DNA of 64,000 nucleotides from an uncultured Spartobacteria bacterium (GCA_937960895.1 CALCJD010000015.1:62001-126000); one strand, 5' to 3'. Counted from the first letter of the stretch, positions 7,676-16,647 are shown. The notes: generated from the letters alone by a model not told the origin. Program-made: numbers and translations.

Positions 7676-8146
7676 CTAATAGCGGAACTTCGGCGGCTCC
7701 ACCGGCTCGGGGGTGGGCGTCGCTTCGGGAACGATTTCCGGCGCGATGTTCAGATCGGGGGGCGGAAGGGGATCCGGCAGGGGGGTGTCATTGACCTGGG
7801 CGCCGGTGTAGCGCGGGCCGCGTTTTTTGCGTCCGGAAGGCTGGTCGCCCGATGTGGCCACTTCCGGCGGTTTGGGCGGGGCCGGGGCGAGGTTTTCGTT
7901 GGCCACATAACCGGTGCGCATATCCTCCAGCTGTACCCGGCTGTATCCCATCTCCTCGGAGAGCATTTTCACCCGCGTGTCGACGGGCAGACTGGCGTCG
8001 GGGCCGCCGGGCTGCATCGGCCCCATCCGATAAAACGGCGCATAATTCCGGATGATGACATATTCCGGAGCCTGGTCGGGAGTGAACGATTTGCTCGCGC
8101 AGCCTGCGATCGCAAGGCAGAGGAGGGCCGGCAGTTTTCGAATCAT
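7676..8146 (-). CDS. Small lipoprotein with SH3-like N-terminal region and Pro-rich tail
   Basis: 156 aa. The signal (MIRKLPALLCLAIAGC) ends in a lipobox with Cys at 16. Residues about 25-90 contain a compact strand-rich segment ending in MRTGYVANENLAP, typical of bacterial SH3-like domains (GYVxxxxL). The remaining half is a Pro/Glu/Ala-rich, probably disordered tail. Its ATG overlaps the end of the adjacent glycosyltransferase gene (8143-8146), so it is the last gene of the polysaccharide locus. A cell-envelope role is inferred; the family is not recognised with confidence. Confidence 0.7.
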   Translation of the reverse strand: MIRKLPALLCLAIAGCASKSFTPDQAPEYVIIRNYAPFYRMGPMQPGGPDASLPVDTRVKMLSEEMGYSRVQLEDMRTGYVANENLAPAPPKPPEVATSGDQPSGRKKRGPRYTGAQVNDTPLPDPLPPPDLNIAPEIVPEATPTPEPVEPPKFRY

Positions 8147-9279
8147 CGCGGCGAGTATTTATCAGCCCCGCCGACGGGCGCAATACCGAGCTCGGCATAA
8201 TACACGGCCTCGACCCGGCGGGCGGTGCGGGCCGCCGAGAACGAGGCGGATTTTGCGCGGGCGGCGGCGGCCAGCCGGGCGCGCAGGGCGGCGTCCTTCT
8301 CGAGACGGGTCAGTTTTTCGGAAAACTCGTCGGTCCGGCCCGCCCCGGCCAGCAACCCCTCCCCGTCCTCGACCAGCGCCGCGGCGATTCCCTCCAGCCG
8401 TGAAGCCAGAATCGGCAGGCCGGACGCCATGGCTTCCAGCAGGGCCATCGGCAGGCCTTCATGCAGCGAGGGCAGAAGAAAGGCGTCGAGCGCATGATAA
8501 AAGCCCGTGCGGTCGGTCACCGCACCCGCAAAATGCACCCGCTCCGTCACCCCGAGGCGCGCGGTGAGCGATTTCAGGTTGGCCTCCTCCGAACCGGAAC
8601 CCGCCACGACAAAATGGACCTCCGGATGACGCCGGGCCAGTTCGGGCAGGATGGCGAAATTTTTTTCATGGGCCAGGCGTCCCATGGCACCCGCCACGAA
8701 GGCGCGCTCCGGCAGACCCAGCCGGCGCCGCGCGGCCTGGCGTTCGGCGTCGGACGGCGGGCGGAACATCGTGTCGTCCACCCCGTTGGCAATGACCTCC
8801 ACCTGGTCGGACGGCACCGCCTCCCAGCGGATCAGAAAATCCCGCACCCCCTCGGAGACGGCGATCACCCGGGTGGAAAAAAGATGGGCGGAGGCATCGG
8901 GCAGCAGCGACCCCACGCCGCGAAATTTCAGATCCCCGCTGGTGTGGTCGTGGGAAATCCGCACCGGCGCGCCGGCCAGCGCGGCCAGCGGTTTCATCAA
9001 CCAGTTTGCGGCCTGAAGGTGGAAATGGAGGACGTCGTAGTTTCCCTTCGCGATGAGCTGCGAAAAGTTCGGGAGGTACCGCGGCGGCCACTTGGCGGGG
9101 GAAAGCGAAAACACCTTCACGCCGTCGGCCTCCAGCGCGTCCGCAAAGGGCCCCCAGCCGTGCAACACGGCGGCCTCGACGGCGAAGGCCGTCCGGTCAC
9201 GGTTTCTCAGCATGTCGAGGACCGCGGTCTGGGCGCCGCCGAGCCCCAGATGATCGATGACGTGGAGAACCCGGATCAT
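8143..9279 (-). CDS. Glycosyltransferase family 4 (GT-B fold)
   Basis: 378 aa, full length for GT4. The N-terminus (VLHVIDHLGLGGAQ) is the typical Gly-rich acceptor-side loop. The C-terminal donor domain has AMGRLAHEKNF (the start-of-domain motif with Lys) and the E-x7-E motif in HEGLPMALLEAMASGLPIL. It should transfer a sugar from a nucleotide donor to the growing glycan at the cytosolic membrane face with retention of configuration. It overlaps both neighbours by 4 bp. Donor and acceptor cannot be read from sequence. Confidence 0.9.
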   Translation of the reverse strand: MIRVLHVIDHLGLGGAQTAVLDMLRNRDRTAFAVEAAVLHGWGPFADALEADGVKVFSLSPAKWPPRYLPNFSQLIAKGNYDVLHFHLQAANWLMKPLAALAGAPVRISHDHTSGDLKFRGVGSLLPDASAHLFSTRVIAVSEGVRDFLIRWEAVPSDQVEVIANGVDDTMFRPPSDAERQAARRRLGLPERAFVAGAMGRLAHEKNFAILPELARRHPEVHFVVAGSGSEEANLKSLTARLGVTERVHFAGAVTDRTGFYHALDAFLLPSLHEGLPMALLEAMASGLPILASRLEGIAAALVEDGEGLLAGAGRTDEFSEKLTRLEKDAALRARLAAAARAKSASFSAARTARRVEAVYYAELGIAPVGGADKYSPR

Positions 9280-10358
9280 GGCACGACGGCACGCAGGAAC
9301 GCCTCCAGATTGGCGCGGTTGTCATGCCACTCCCGCACAAACCGCGCGCTCTCGCGCTGCGCGGCGGCCAGGTCGGCGGGATTTTCCCAAAGCCGCCGGG
9401 CCTCCGCGGCCAGACGGGCAAAGTCCCCCCGCGCACAGCACCCCGCCTGAAACCGGCCGAACATGCCGTCCGGATCGATGGCCAGCGACAGAATCGCCGC
9501 CCCGCCGAGACCGGAATGGATGAAGGTGTTCGGCACGCCCTCGTGGCTCGAGGTGTTCACAAACATCCGCGCCGCATTGAAATGGTCCTGGATCTCGCGA
9601 TACGGCACCGATTCGATGAACTCGACATTCGGCAGCGTGGCCGCGCGCGCCTTCACGTCCCGCCACAGCGTCGCGTCCTGCCGCGAACAAATCATCCGGC
9701 ACCGCGCCTCCGGCAGTCCGGCGGCCAGGTCGAGGAAAAGATGCGGACGTTTCACCGGATGGCAGCGCGCCACCCACAGCAGATCGACCGATTTCCCGCC
9801 TTCGTAGAACTCCGCCTGTTGCAGCAACAGGCGGGTCACCGCGCACGACATGCCCTGCTGACGGAACAGGGCCGCCTGATGTTCCGTGATGGCCAGGCGC
9901 ACGTCCGCCAGGCGCATGCCGCGGTCGAAGAAAAACCCCCGCACCGGATTCTGCCGGCGAAAGTCTCCGTCAATCTCCGCATCCAGCGCGCAGACAAAAA
10001 CCAGGCGGAACCCGAGCGAACGCCGCAAATGACAAAGCAGATACAACCATGTCGTCCACCCGTAGATGACGACGGCGTCCGGCTTTTCCTCCCGCAGGAC
10101 CCGCCGCACCCGCGGCCACGCCTGCCAGGTGTCGCGCGGGGTGCCGGTGTCGAACCGTCCGCCATTGCGCACGGTCACCCCGTCCCACACGACACCGTCG
10201 GGCTGGCCGGTGTCCGCCCCCAACAACACCACCCGGTGCCCGGCTGACGTCAGTTCCCGCGCGAGCAGGGCCACCTGCAACTCCGCACCACCCGAGGCAC
10301 GGCGCGAGGCCGGGTCGAAGGCCAGGTGGGCATGACCGGACAAAAAAAGGAATTTCAT
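9276..10358 (-). CDS. Glycosyltransferase, GT4-like
   Basis: 360 aa. The N-terminal Rossmann half contains SGGAELQVALLARELTSAGH, a classic GT4 opening. The C-terminal half has LLWVARCHPVKRPHL (the Arg/Lys phosphate-binding region) and SSHEGVPNTFIHSGLGGAAIL in place of the usual E-x7-E helix, so the second acidic residue is altered. The stop overlaps the ATG of the next GT gene by 4 bp. Cytosolic polysaccharide assembly is inferred from context. Confidence 0.85.
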   Translation of the reverse strand: MKFLFLSGHAHLAFDPASRRASGGAELQVALLARELTSAGHRVVLLGADTGQPDGVVWDGVTVRNGGRFDTGTPRDTWQAWPRVRRVLREEKPDAVVIYGWTTWLYLLCHLRRSLGFRLVFVCALDAEIDGDFRRQNPVRGFFFDRGMRLADVRLAITEHQAALFRQQGMSCAVTRLLLQQAEFYEGGKSVDLLWVARCHPVKRPHLFLDLAAGLPEARCRMICSRQDATLWRDVKARAATLPNVEFIESVPYREIQDHFNAARMFVNTSSHEGVPNTFIHSGLGGAAILSLAIDPDGMFGRFQAGCCARGDFARLAAEARRLWENPADLAAAQRESARFVREWHDNRANLEAFLRAVVP

Positions 10359-10419
10359 GAATCCTGCGGCGGCCGGGAAGGACGAAGAACCCGGGGCGCC
10401 GGATCTTCATTTCCCCCGG

Positions 10420-10908
10420 TCATGAATTTTTCTCCCTCCGAATCGATCGCGCCGGATTGCCCGCCACCACGTCCCCCGCCGGCACATCGTGGAGCACGAC
10501 GGAACCGGCACCGATCTTCGCCCCGTCCCCGATCCGGACCGGGCCCAGAATGACCACATTGCATCCGACATCGACATTGTCCCCCAGCACCGGACAGTCG
10601 TCAGGCCCGTTTTTCATGCCCAGGGTGGTGCCATGGCGCAGGATGCAATTTTTTCCCACCACCGCCGCCTCATGCACCACGAGGCCGTAGCCGTGATACA
10701 GCCGCAGCCCGGGGCCGATCCGCGACTTCACATTGAGTTCGATGCCAAGAAACCATTCCACCAGCAGCATGTACACCGCGGTTACCGGCCAGCGGATGAG
10801 GGCGGGACGGTTCCTCACCGCCTGGGCGGCGCGAAAGAGGGCGAGCGCCAGGCAGCTTTTCCAGTTGCCCCGGTTGGCCTCCCAGTCTTGCAGGATGTCG
10901 TCTTTCAT
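10420..10908 (-). CDS. Serine O-acetyltransferase-like hexapeptide acyltransferase
   Basis: 162 aa. The first 55 residues are helical with an amphipathic or hydrophobic stretch (WPVTAVYMLLVEWFLGIEL). The rest is a left-handed beta-helix: the hexapeptide coils include IGPGLRLYHGYGLVVHEAAVVG, broken here by the loop NGPDDCP, then VLGDNVDVGCNVVILGPVRIG and AGSVVLHDVPAGDVVAGNPA. That architecture is shared by CysE and by the colanic/EPS acetyltransferases (WcaB type), which O-acetylate sugars using acetyl-CoA. Context favours polysaccharide acetylation over cysteine synthesis. It is divergent from the plus-strand gene at 10927 with 18 bp between starts. Confidence 0.85.
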   Translation of the reverse strand: MKDDILQDWEANRGNWKSCLALALFRAAQAVRNRPALIRWPVTAVYMLLVEWFLGIELNVKSRIGPGLRLYHGYGLVVHEAAVVGKNCILRHGTTLGMKNGPDDCPVLGDNVDVGCNVVILGPVRIGDGAKIGAGSVVLHDVPAGDVVAGNPARSIRREKNS

Positions 10909-10926
10909 TTAGCGTGACCGAGTTTC

Positions 10927-11901
10927 ATGCAGGTCTTCCTCCATCTCCCGGAAAAGTATCTGCCGGATGCGGCCCGGCAGGAAGCTTGGAAGAGCGGCAC
11001 GATCACGAAACTCGAGGAAGGCGGGAAAGCCGCCTCCGCTCAAGCCTGGATTTATCAAACCTGGATGGAACTGCGGAAAACCGGCTGTGCGGTGGAACTG
11101 ACCCACGATCTGCCCGACCGCGGCATCCTCATCACCCTGGCCGGCTGTGTGGGGACTTCCTTCCGTCCGGGACCGGATCTTTTTTTTGCCGACATCGTGG
11201 CCGACGGACTGCCCCATCCCGGCGCCCATCTTCACATCGTGCAGAATGCCGTTCATGCGCGGCAACTGCCCCGGGCGGTTTACCTGCCCCACTGGCCGCA
11301 CCCGAACCTTCTGCCGCGCGATCCGGCCCGCGGCGACCGGTTTGAAAACCTCGGATTTTTTGGCGACGCAGCCAATCTGGCGCCCGCCCTGCGGGATCCC
11401 TCCTGGCGGCAGCAGCTGCGCGACGAAACCGGACTGAACCTCCGCGTGGTTTCCGCGGACCACTGGCACGACTACCGCGAAATGGACGGCATCCTCGGCA
11501 TTCGCGACTGGGGACACCGTCCCTGGCTGCGCAAGCCGGCGACCAAACTCTACAACGCCTGGCTGGCCGGCGCGCCGTTCATCGGAGGCATGGACTCCGC
11601 GTATCAGGCCGACGGCCGTCCCGGGGAAAATTACCTCGCGGCGGCCACCCTCGCGGAACTGGACGGTCACCTTCGCCGGCTCAAAAACGATCCGGATCTG
11701 CGGCACCGCCTCGTCGCCGCGGGCACCGCCGCCGTCCGGTCCTTCCGGCGGGAGGCCATCACGCACCGCTGGAAAACCCTCGTCGAATCCACCCTCCCCG
11801 GGGCGGCGGCCCGTTGGGCGCGGCGTTCCGCTCCGGCCCGGGCACTCTTTTGGAAAACCCAGGCCGTCTTCGCCTGGGTGGACCGGAGGTTTCGGAACTA
11901 G
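10927..11901 (+). CDS. Putative glycosyltransferase, the only plus-strand gene in the locus
   Basis: 324 aa. The N-terminus is not a standard GT opening. The C-terminal half has KPATKLYNAWLAGAPFIGG, then NYLAAATLAELDGHLRRLK and a terminal helix. That is the layout of the donor half of a GT-B enzyme, where a Lys/Pro-rich turn, an 'AW-AG-P' helix and a helical tail surround the nucleotide sugar. I recognise no precise family. It is flanked by minus-strand genes: 18 bp from the divergent acetyltransferase start and 34 bp from a convergent stop. It therefore needs its own promoter, which must lie within the acetyltransferase gene. Function is inferred from fold and context. Confidence 0.65.
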   Translation: MQVFLHLPEKYLPDAARQEAWKSGTITKLEEGGKAASAQAWIYQTWMELRKTGCAVELTHDLPDRGILITLAGCVGTSFRPGPDLFFADIVADGLPHPGAHLHIVQNAVHARQLPRAVYLPHWPHPNLLPRDPARGDRFENLGFFGDAANLAPALRDPSWRQQLRDETGLNLRVVSADHWHDYREMDGILGIRDWGHRPWLRKPATKLYNAWLAGAPFIGGMDSAYQADGRPGENYLAAATLAELDGHLRRLKNDPDLRHRLVAAGTAAVRSFRREAITHRWKTLVESTLPGAAARWARRSAPARALFWKTQAVFAWVDRRFRN

Positions 11902-11935
11902 GTCCGCCCGGGACGGACCACCGGACCGGGGCGGT

Positions 11936-12835
11936 TCATGGAGAAAAATTCCCCCGCCGCTCCGCCACGTATTCCGCGAGCGCCTCCTTCCAGCTCCGCA
12001 TCGGCGGAAGGCCCCACTCCCCGACCCGCACGCTGGTCAGCGACTCGTTGTCCGGCACGGGGGCCTGACGCGGAAATTCCCGTGAGGAAACCGGACGGAC
12101 CACCGTCGGCAACCCGCAAACCCGCATGATCTCCGTCACATATTCCGCGCGCGTGGCCGGACCTTCATTGGCGGTGTGAACCACGCCGGACGCTCCGGCT
12201 TCGGTCAGGCGAAGCACCTGCCGGACCAGGTCGCGCGTCCAGGTGGGGGAGCCGGTTTTGTCCGAGGCGGAGACCAGCTCCGAGCGGCCCTGCGCCTCGC
12301 GCCAGCGGGCGGCGACAAAATTTTTCGGCTGCGTCGGCTCCCCGCCGAACAACCAGCCCGCACGCACGATCAGCGCCTCCGGAAGATCCCGAAGAAGAAC
12401 CTCCTCGGCCGCCACCTTGCTCCGCGCGTAAACCGTGCGCGGAGACGGCGGATCGGCCTCGTCATAGGGACCGCCCTTTTGTCCGTCAAAAATCCCGCAG
12501 CTGCTGACAAACACCAGCCGGGCGCCCCGGAGACGGCCTTCCTCCGCGACGGTCAGGGTGAAATCGCGGTTGCGGCGAAATGCCATCTCCGGATCCCGCT
12601 CGCAGGCGTCCACGTTCGTCTCCGCCGCGCAGTGAAAAATCACCTCGGCCGGATGGGCGCGGAGAAATTCCCGTACCGAGTCCGGACGGTCCAGATCAAT
12701 GGCCGGCCGGGAAGCACGGACCACATCCGCGTCCGCGGCTTGCAGGGCGTCGACAAATTCCGCGCCCAGCAAACCGCGGGCCCCGGTCACCACCACGCGC
12801 CGTCCGGCAAAAAATCCGGCCCGTGCGGGATTCAT
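11936..12835 (-). CDS. RmlD-like NAD(P)-dependent sugar reductase (SDR)
   Basis: 299 aa. VVVTGARGLLGAEF is the dinucleotide-binding G-x-x-G-x-x-G loop. IFHCAAETNVDACERDPE is the RmlD-type segment (AAyTxVDxaE in RmlD). VFVSSCGIFDG is the Ser/Thr active-site strand, and the Tyr-x3-Lys pair is YARSKVAAE. This is the family of dTDP-4-dehydrorhamnose reductases. The start is the ATG at 12835 that overlaps the rfbF stop; an upstream in-frame codon lies inside rfbF. The coupling to rfbF suggests it reduces a CDP- or dTDP-4-keto sugar, but no RmlA, RmlB or RmlC is in the window. Confidence 0.85.
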   Translation of the reverse strand: MNPARAGFFAGRRVVVTGARGLLGAEFVDALQAADADVVRASRPAIDLDRPDSVREFLRAHPAEVIFHCAAETNVDACERDPEMAFRRNRDFTLTVAEEGRLRGARLVFVSSCGIFDGQKGGPYDEADPPSPRTVYARSKVAAEEVLLRDLPEALIVRAGWLFGGEPTQPKNFVAARWREAQGRSELVSASDKTGSPTWTRDLVRQVLRLTEAGASGVVHTANEGPATRAEYVTEIMRVCGLPTVVRPVSSREFPRQAPVPDNESLTSVRVGEWGLPPMRSWKEALAEYVAERRGNFSP

Positions 12836-13626
12836 TCCTTCCAGAACTTCCACGGCGCCCGTCCGGCGGTCCACAGCCGGTTGAGCAGAAGAAATTCCGG
12901 ATGGGTGTCCATCGGCTGCCAGAATCCCTCGTGGCGGTAGACGGCCAGTTCCCCCGTGCGGGCCAGTCGGCGCATGGGCTCGTCCTCAAGCATCATCCCG
13001 GGATCATCCGGCAGGCAGGCGAGAAATTTTTTGGTGCGGCAGACCATGAATCCGCCGTTGATGTAGCCGCCTTCCGCCTGGGGCTTTTCATTGAAGGAAC
13101 GCGCGGTGTTGTCCTCGCCGAGATGCAACTCGCCGAAACGTCCCGGCGGATGCACGCCGGTGAGGGTGACGGTGCGATTGTGGGAACGATGGAACTTCAG
13201 CACCTCGTCGAGGTTCACGTCGGCCACCCCGTCGCCATAGGTGAGAAGAAACTCCTCGTCATCGCCGAGGTATTTGGCGGCCTGACGGATCCGGTAGGCG
13301 GTCATCGAATCCTCGCCCGTTTCGGCCAGCGTGACGTTCCACGAATGCTCCTCGGCCACGCCGGCGTGAAAAACCGCCTCCTCCGGACGGCCCAGTCGCA
13401 GGCTCACGTCGCCGTGGTGCCAGTGGAAGTTCCGGAAGTATTCCTTGATCATCCCGCCCTTGTAGCCCAGGCAGAGGATGAAATCCCGGTGACCGAAGTG
13501 GCTGTAGATTTTCATGATGTGCCAGAGGATCGGACGGGAACCAATGGGCACCATCGGCTTCGGCCGGTATTCGGTTTCCTCCCGCAGACGCGTACCGCGT
13601 CCTCCGCACAAAATCATGACTTTCAT
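12832..13626 (-). CDS. rfbF: Glucose-1-phosphate cytidylyltransferase
   Basis: The enzyme makes CDP-glucose from CTP and glucose-1-phosphate, the first step to CDP-3,6-dideoxyhexoses and related sugars. 264 aa, the usual length. Motifs: MILCGGRGTRLREETEYRPKP is the nucleotide loop, followed by MVPIGSRPILWHIMKIYSHFG (very typical of RfbF); LTYGDGVADVNL is the metal-binding strand, GGFMVCRTKKF is a conserved C-terminal motif and GFWQPMDTHPE follows. It is translationally coupled to the RmlD-like reductase. No CDP-glucose 4,6-dehydratase (RfbG) is seen next to it. Confidence 0.95.
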   Translation of the reverse strand: MKVMILCGGRGTRLREETEYRPKPMVPIGSRPILWHIMKIYSHFGHRDFILCLGYKGGMIKEYFRNFHWHHGDVSLRLGRPEEAVFHAGVAEEHSWNVTLAETGEDSMTAYRIRQAAKYLGDDEEFLLTYGDGVADVNLDEVLKFHRSHNRTVTLTGVHPPGRFGELHLGEDNTARSFNEKPQAEGGYINGGFMVCRTKKFLACLPDDPGMMLEDEPMRRLARTGELAVYRHEGFWQPMDTHPEFLLLNRLWTAGRAPWKFWKE

Positions 13627-13715
13627 CGAGGCAAAACGTTTTAGCTTAAAACGACCCCGGGCTGAACAGGAGAAAACGGCGGCCCGCCCCGGGACCCTTT
13701 TCCTCCCGCCGCTCC
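13627..13715. other. Intergenic gap before rfbF
   Basis: 89 bp in an otherwise tightly packed run. It contains GTTTTAGCTTAAAAC (13639-13653), a short AT-rich inverted repeat just upstream of the rfbF start on the minus strand. This could be an internal promoter or regulatory site. No coding content. Confidence 0.3.
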
Positions 13716-14708
13716 TCAGTTGAAACGACGCCCGCCCGCCGTGAACCGCTCGACCAGCCAGCGCAGGGTCGTTGCGGGGGCCGCGGCAAACGCCGCCGCA
13801 ATTTCCGTCAGGATCGCCGCCGGTTGCCCCACGGCGCCCGCCGCCTTCAAATGCTGCAGCGCCACGGTCCTCCGCAGATCGGGCGTGAAGGGAGCCACCG
13901 AAAGCAACTCGCGCTGCAAGGCCCAGAAGGCGGCGCGTTTTTCCGCCGGCAGTCCCTCCCGGAAGGCGGCCAGAAGATCCCGTTCCCGGGGGGTGAGGGT
14001 TCGGCCGAACACGCGTGCGGCCTCCCGCTCCGCGACACGGCGCGCCTCCGCAAAGGCGGTGTTGCTGCCGCTCTTCGAGAGTGAGGTGGACAGATGGCGG
14101 TAGCAAACAAGCCGGTCCGGAAGGTTGGCGGAGGGATGTTTCTGCGCGATGAGGCGGGCCCAGAGGTCGTAATCCTGCGCAATGCGAAACGACTCGTCAT
14201 ACCCGCCGAGTTCGTCGCGGACGACCGCCGTCCTCGCCAGCACCGCGGTGTGCATGAAGGGGTTCAAAAACGGCAGCGTCCATTCGATGCTTCCGCGGCT
14301 GAGCGGCGCATCGAGCAGACCGGTCACCCGATCATCGGCATCAATGATCCACCCGTTGGTTCCGAGCAGGGCGAAACCGTCCGCCGCCGCCAACTGGCGT
14401 TCAAGCCGCTCCGGAAGCGAAAGGTCGTCGGCGTCCTGGCGCGCAATCCACCGTCCCCGCGCCTCGCGAAGGCCCTGATTCAGACACGGCGTCTGTCCCT
14501 TGTTGACCGCATTGCGAATCACGCGGATGCGGGAATCCCGCTTTGCCCAAGCCTCGGCGACCTCCGGCGATCCGTCCGTGGAGGCGTCGTCCACAATGAC
14601 AAATTCCCAGTCGCGAAACGTCTGCGCGGCAATGCTCGCGATGGCCGCGTCGAGGTATCGGCCGGCGTTGTAAACCGTCATCAAAACCGTCACCAACGGG
14701 TCGTTCAT
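13716..14708 (-). CDS. Glycosyltransferase family 2
   Basis: 330 aa. The GT-A N-terminal half has VTVLMTVYNAGRYLDAAIAS, FVIVDDASTDGS and RQDADDLSLPERLERQ, where ADD is the DxD-type metal site for the UDP/GDP sugar. MHTAVLARTAV and DYDLWARL follow in the usual order (the catalytic ED pair is replaced by QDYD). The start is the ATG overlapping the stop of the upstream GT4 (ATGA). A C-terminal helical extension of about 90 residues follows the catalytic domain. An inverting transferase for glycan assembly, donor unknown. Confidence 0.9.
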   Translation of the reverse strand: MNDPLVTVLMTVYNAGRYLDAAIASIAAQTFRDWEFVIVDDASTDGSPEVAEAWAKRDSRIRVIRNAVNKGQTPCLNQGLREARGRWIARQDADDLSLPERLERQLAAADGFALLGTNGWIIDADDRVTGLLDAPLSRGSIEWTLPFLNPFMHTAVLARTAVVRDELGGYDESFRIAQDYDLWARLIAQKHPSANLPDRLVCYRHLSTSLSKSGSNTAFAEARRVAEREAARVFGRTLTPRERDLLAAFREGLPAEKRAAFWALQRELLSVAPFTPDLRRTVALQHLKAAGAVGQPAAILTEIAAAFAAAPATTLRWLVERFTAGGRRFN

Positions 14709-15796
14709 GACAACAGCGAGAGGAAGATTTCGCGATGGCGCTCCACCCACCGGCGTGCGTCAAACGCCGCCTCGGCATGACGCCGGGCGGCGGCGGAAAA
14801 TTCCTCCAGCCGGGGCTGAATTTCCGCCACGGCGGCCGCCATTTCCTCCCCGGTCGGCGTGATGAGACGGTTCCAGTCGAGCGGGGCGGGCACCAGTTTT
14901 CCGCAGCCCTCGGGCACAAGCTCGGGCATCCCCCCCGAAGCGGAACCCACCACCGGCCGGCCCGTGGCGAGGGCCTCGATGGCCACCGTGGGACACGGAT
15001 CGAGATATTTCGGATGCAGAACGATGTGGTGGGATTGGTATAACCGGACCGCCTCCTCCTGGGTAAAGGCCGGAAGCACAGTCACAACCCCGCGCAGGCC
15101 GCCCTTTTCCACGTAACGGGCCACCTCGGCGTCGGCGTGTTTCCATTGCAGTCTTCCCGCAATGGTGAGCACCGCCTCCACGCCGCCGCGGCGGAGCACG
15201 GAAAGGCAGTCGATCGTGGAAAGCACGCGCTCCGGATAATTTTGCGTGCCGAGGGCCAGCAGGCGCAGGGGACGCGCGGACGGCGGGACGGACGGAGGAC
15301 AAAAGGCGTCGAGATCCACCGGATTGATCAGGGTCTCGCAGCGTCCGTCCCAAGGACCGAGGAACTGCTCCGCGGACGCGCGGCAAAATACGCTTTGGTA
15401 AACCACAAAGTCCGCCAGCGCCCGCAAGCGGCGCATGGGGCCGTTGTGGCGCTCGGATTCCCGTCCCGCCCAGGCCGGATACCCCACGCCGTTTTGGTTC
15501 CAGACAAAGGCAATGCCGCGTTCCCGGCAGGCGCGGACCAGATCGAGCGCAAAGCGCGGCTGGGCGCTGCTGACCAGGTAGAGGACGTTGAAGCTGTCCT
15601 CGTCCGAGGCAAGGGCCCGCCGCAGATGCAGAAGTTTCACCGCGCCGCCGTGAATGAGCGTGCGGTTTTCCAGCACACGGCCGAAGGACACCACGGGCTC
15701 GCCCGACGACGAACGGGAGAGTCCGCGGAGTCTTTTGGCATGCGCCCGACGGGCGGGGGCGTCCAGGAGGGCGCGGAGGGCGGATTTCCAATTCAT
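14705..15796 (-). CDS. Glycosyltransferase family 4 (GT-B fold)
   Basis: 363 aa. The N-terminal half is unusual for GT4, with HGGAVKLLHLRRAL in place of the normal Gly-rich loop and FVWNQNGVGYPAWAG after it. The C-terminal half is canonical: LRLLALGTQNYPERVLSTID, then HPKYLDPCPTVAIEALATGRPVVGS carrying the acidic helix. The ATG at 15796 overlaps the stop of the epimerase gene. Position in the run supports a role in polysaccharide assembly. Confidence 0.85.
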   Translation of the reverse strand: MNWKSALRALLDAPARRAHAKRLRGLSRSSSGEPVVSFGRVLENRTLIHGGAVKLLHLRRALASDEDSFNVLYLVSSAQPRFALDLVRACRERGIAFVWNQNGVGYPAWAGRESERHNGPMRRLRALADFVVYQSVFCRASAEQFLGPWDGRCETLINPVDLDAFCPPSVPPSARPLRLLALGTQNYPERVLSTIDCLSVLRRGGVEAVLTIAGRLQWKHADAEVARYVEKGGLRGVVTVLPAFTQEEAVRLYQSHHIVLHPKYLDPCPTVAIEALATGRPVVGSASGGMPELVPEGCGKLVPAPLDWNRLITPTGEEMAAAVAEIQPRLEEFSAAARRHAEAAFDARRWVERHREIFLSLLS

Positions 15797-16647
15797 TCGG
15801 CCATCATCCGGCGGATGCTCTCGGCGGGATTGTGCACGGCGCGCCAGCCCGTGGCCACGGTGAGGCGCGCGGGGGACACCACCGAATACTCCACGTCCCA
15901 CGGGTAATGCGCCGTGTACTCGCGGATCAGTTTGCGACGGCTGGCCGCTTCGACGAGTTCGATGATTTCGCGCAGCGAAAGCGAATGGCCTGACGCGACG
16001 TTGTAAATTCCGGAAAGCCCCGCCCGGAGCACCGCCTCCACCGCCGTGGCAAAATCGTCCACATGCAGGTAATCCTTCGTGGCGGATCCGTCGCCCCAGA
16101 TCGTGACCGGCGTGCCGGTATGGCACGCCCGGTACAACAGCGGGATGATGCCCTGGGGCTTCTCCGTCGAGAGGGGACCAAAGACATTCGTCACCCGCAG
16201 GATGCACGAACGCGGAATGCCGGCGACAATTTGCTCGGCGGCCAGTTTGGCCGCGGCGTAGCGTCCGAGCGGCTCGCAGGGACTTTCCTCGGTGGCGGGA
16301 TGCCTGCGCGTGTTGCCGTATACCGCCGCCGTCGAAAAGAAAACAATCTGCGGCGTCCGCCCCGCCCCGGCCGCCGCGGCCAACCGCCGCAGAAACACAA
16401 GGTCCTCGCGTTCCTCGATGCCGGGATTTTCCTCCGAAACGAGCGGCACCGAGCTCCAGGCCAGGTGCAGAACAATGTCAAACGCCCCCAACACCTCCGG
16501 GTCCGCAAGCGAGGAAAGCGCACGGTGGGTTTCATCCGGGGTGCGCGAAAACGGGACAATCTCCGCGCCGTGGCGGGAAAGAAGCTCCATGACCCGCGGC
16601 GCGAGACGTCCGCGCGCTCCGGTGACGGCTATGCGTTTTCCCCTCAT
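15793..16647 (-). CDS. NAD-dependent epimerase/dehydratase (extended SDR)
   Basis: 284 aa. IAVTGARGRLAPRVMELL is the nucleotide-binding loop. DIVLHLAWSSVP and IVFFSTAAVYG carry the active-site strand, and YAAAKLAAEQI is the Tyr-x3-Lys pair. VTNVFGP and DYLHVDDFATAVEA are typical of sugar-nucleotide epimerases and 4,6-dehydratases. Substrate cannot be read. The start is the ATG overlapping the upstream GT stop; an upstream in-frame extension lies within that gene and is unlikely. Confidence 0.85.
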   Translation of the reverse strand: MRGKRIAVTGARGRLAPRVMELLSRHGAEIVPFSRTPDETHRALSSLADPEVLGAFDIVLHLAWSSVPLVSEENPGIEEREDLVFLRRLAAAAGAGRTPQIVFFSTAAVYGNTRRHPATEESPCEPLGRYAAAKLAAEQIVAGIPRSCILRVTNVFGPLSTEKPQGIIPLLYRACHTGTPVTIWGDGSATKDYLHVDDFATAVEAVLRAGLSGIYNVASGHSLSLREIIELVEAASRRKLIREYTAHYPWDVEYSVVSPARLTVATGWRAVHNPAESIRRMMAE

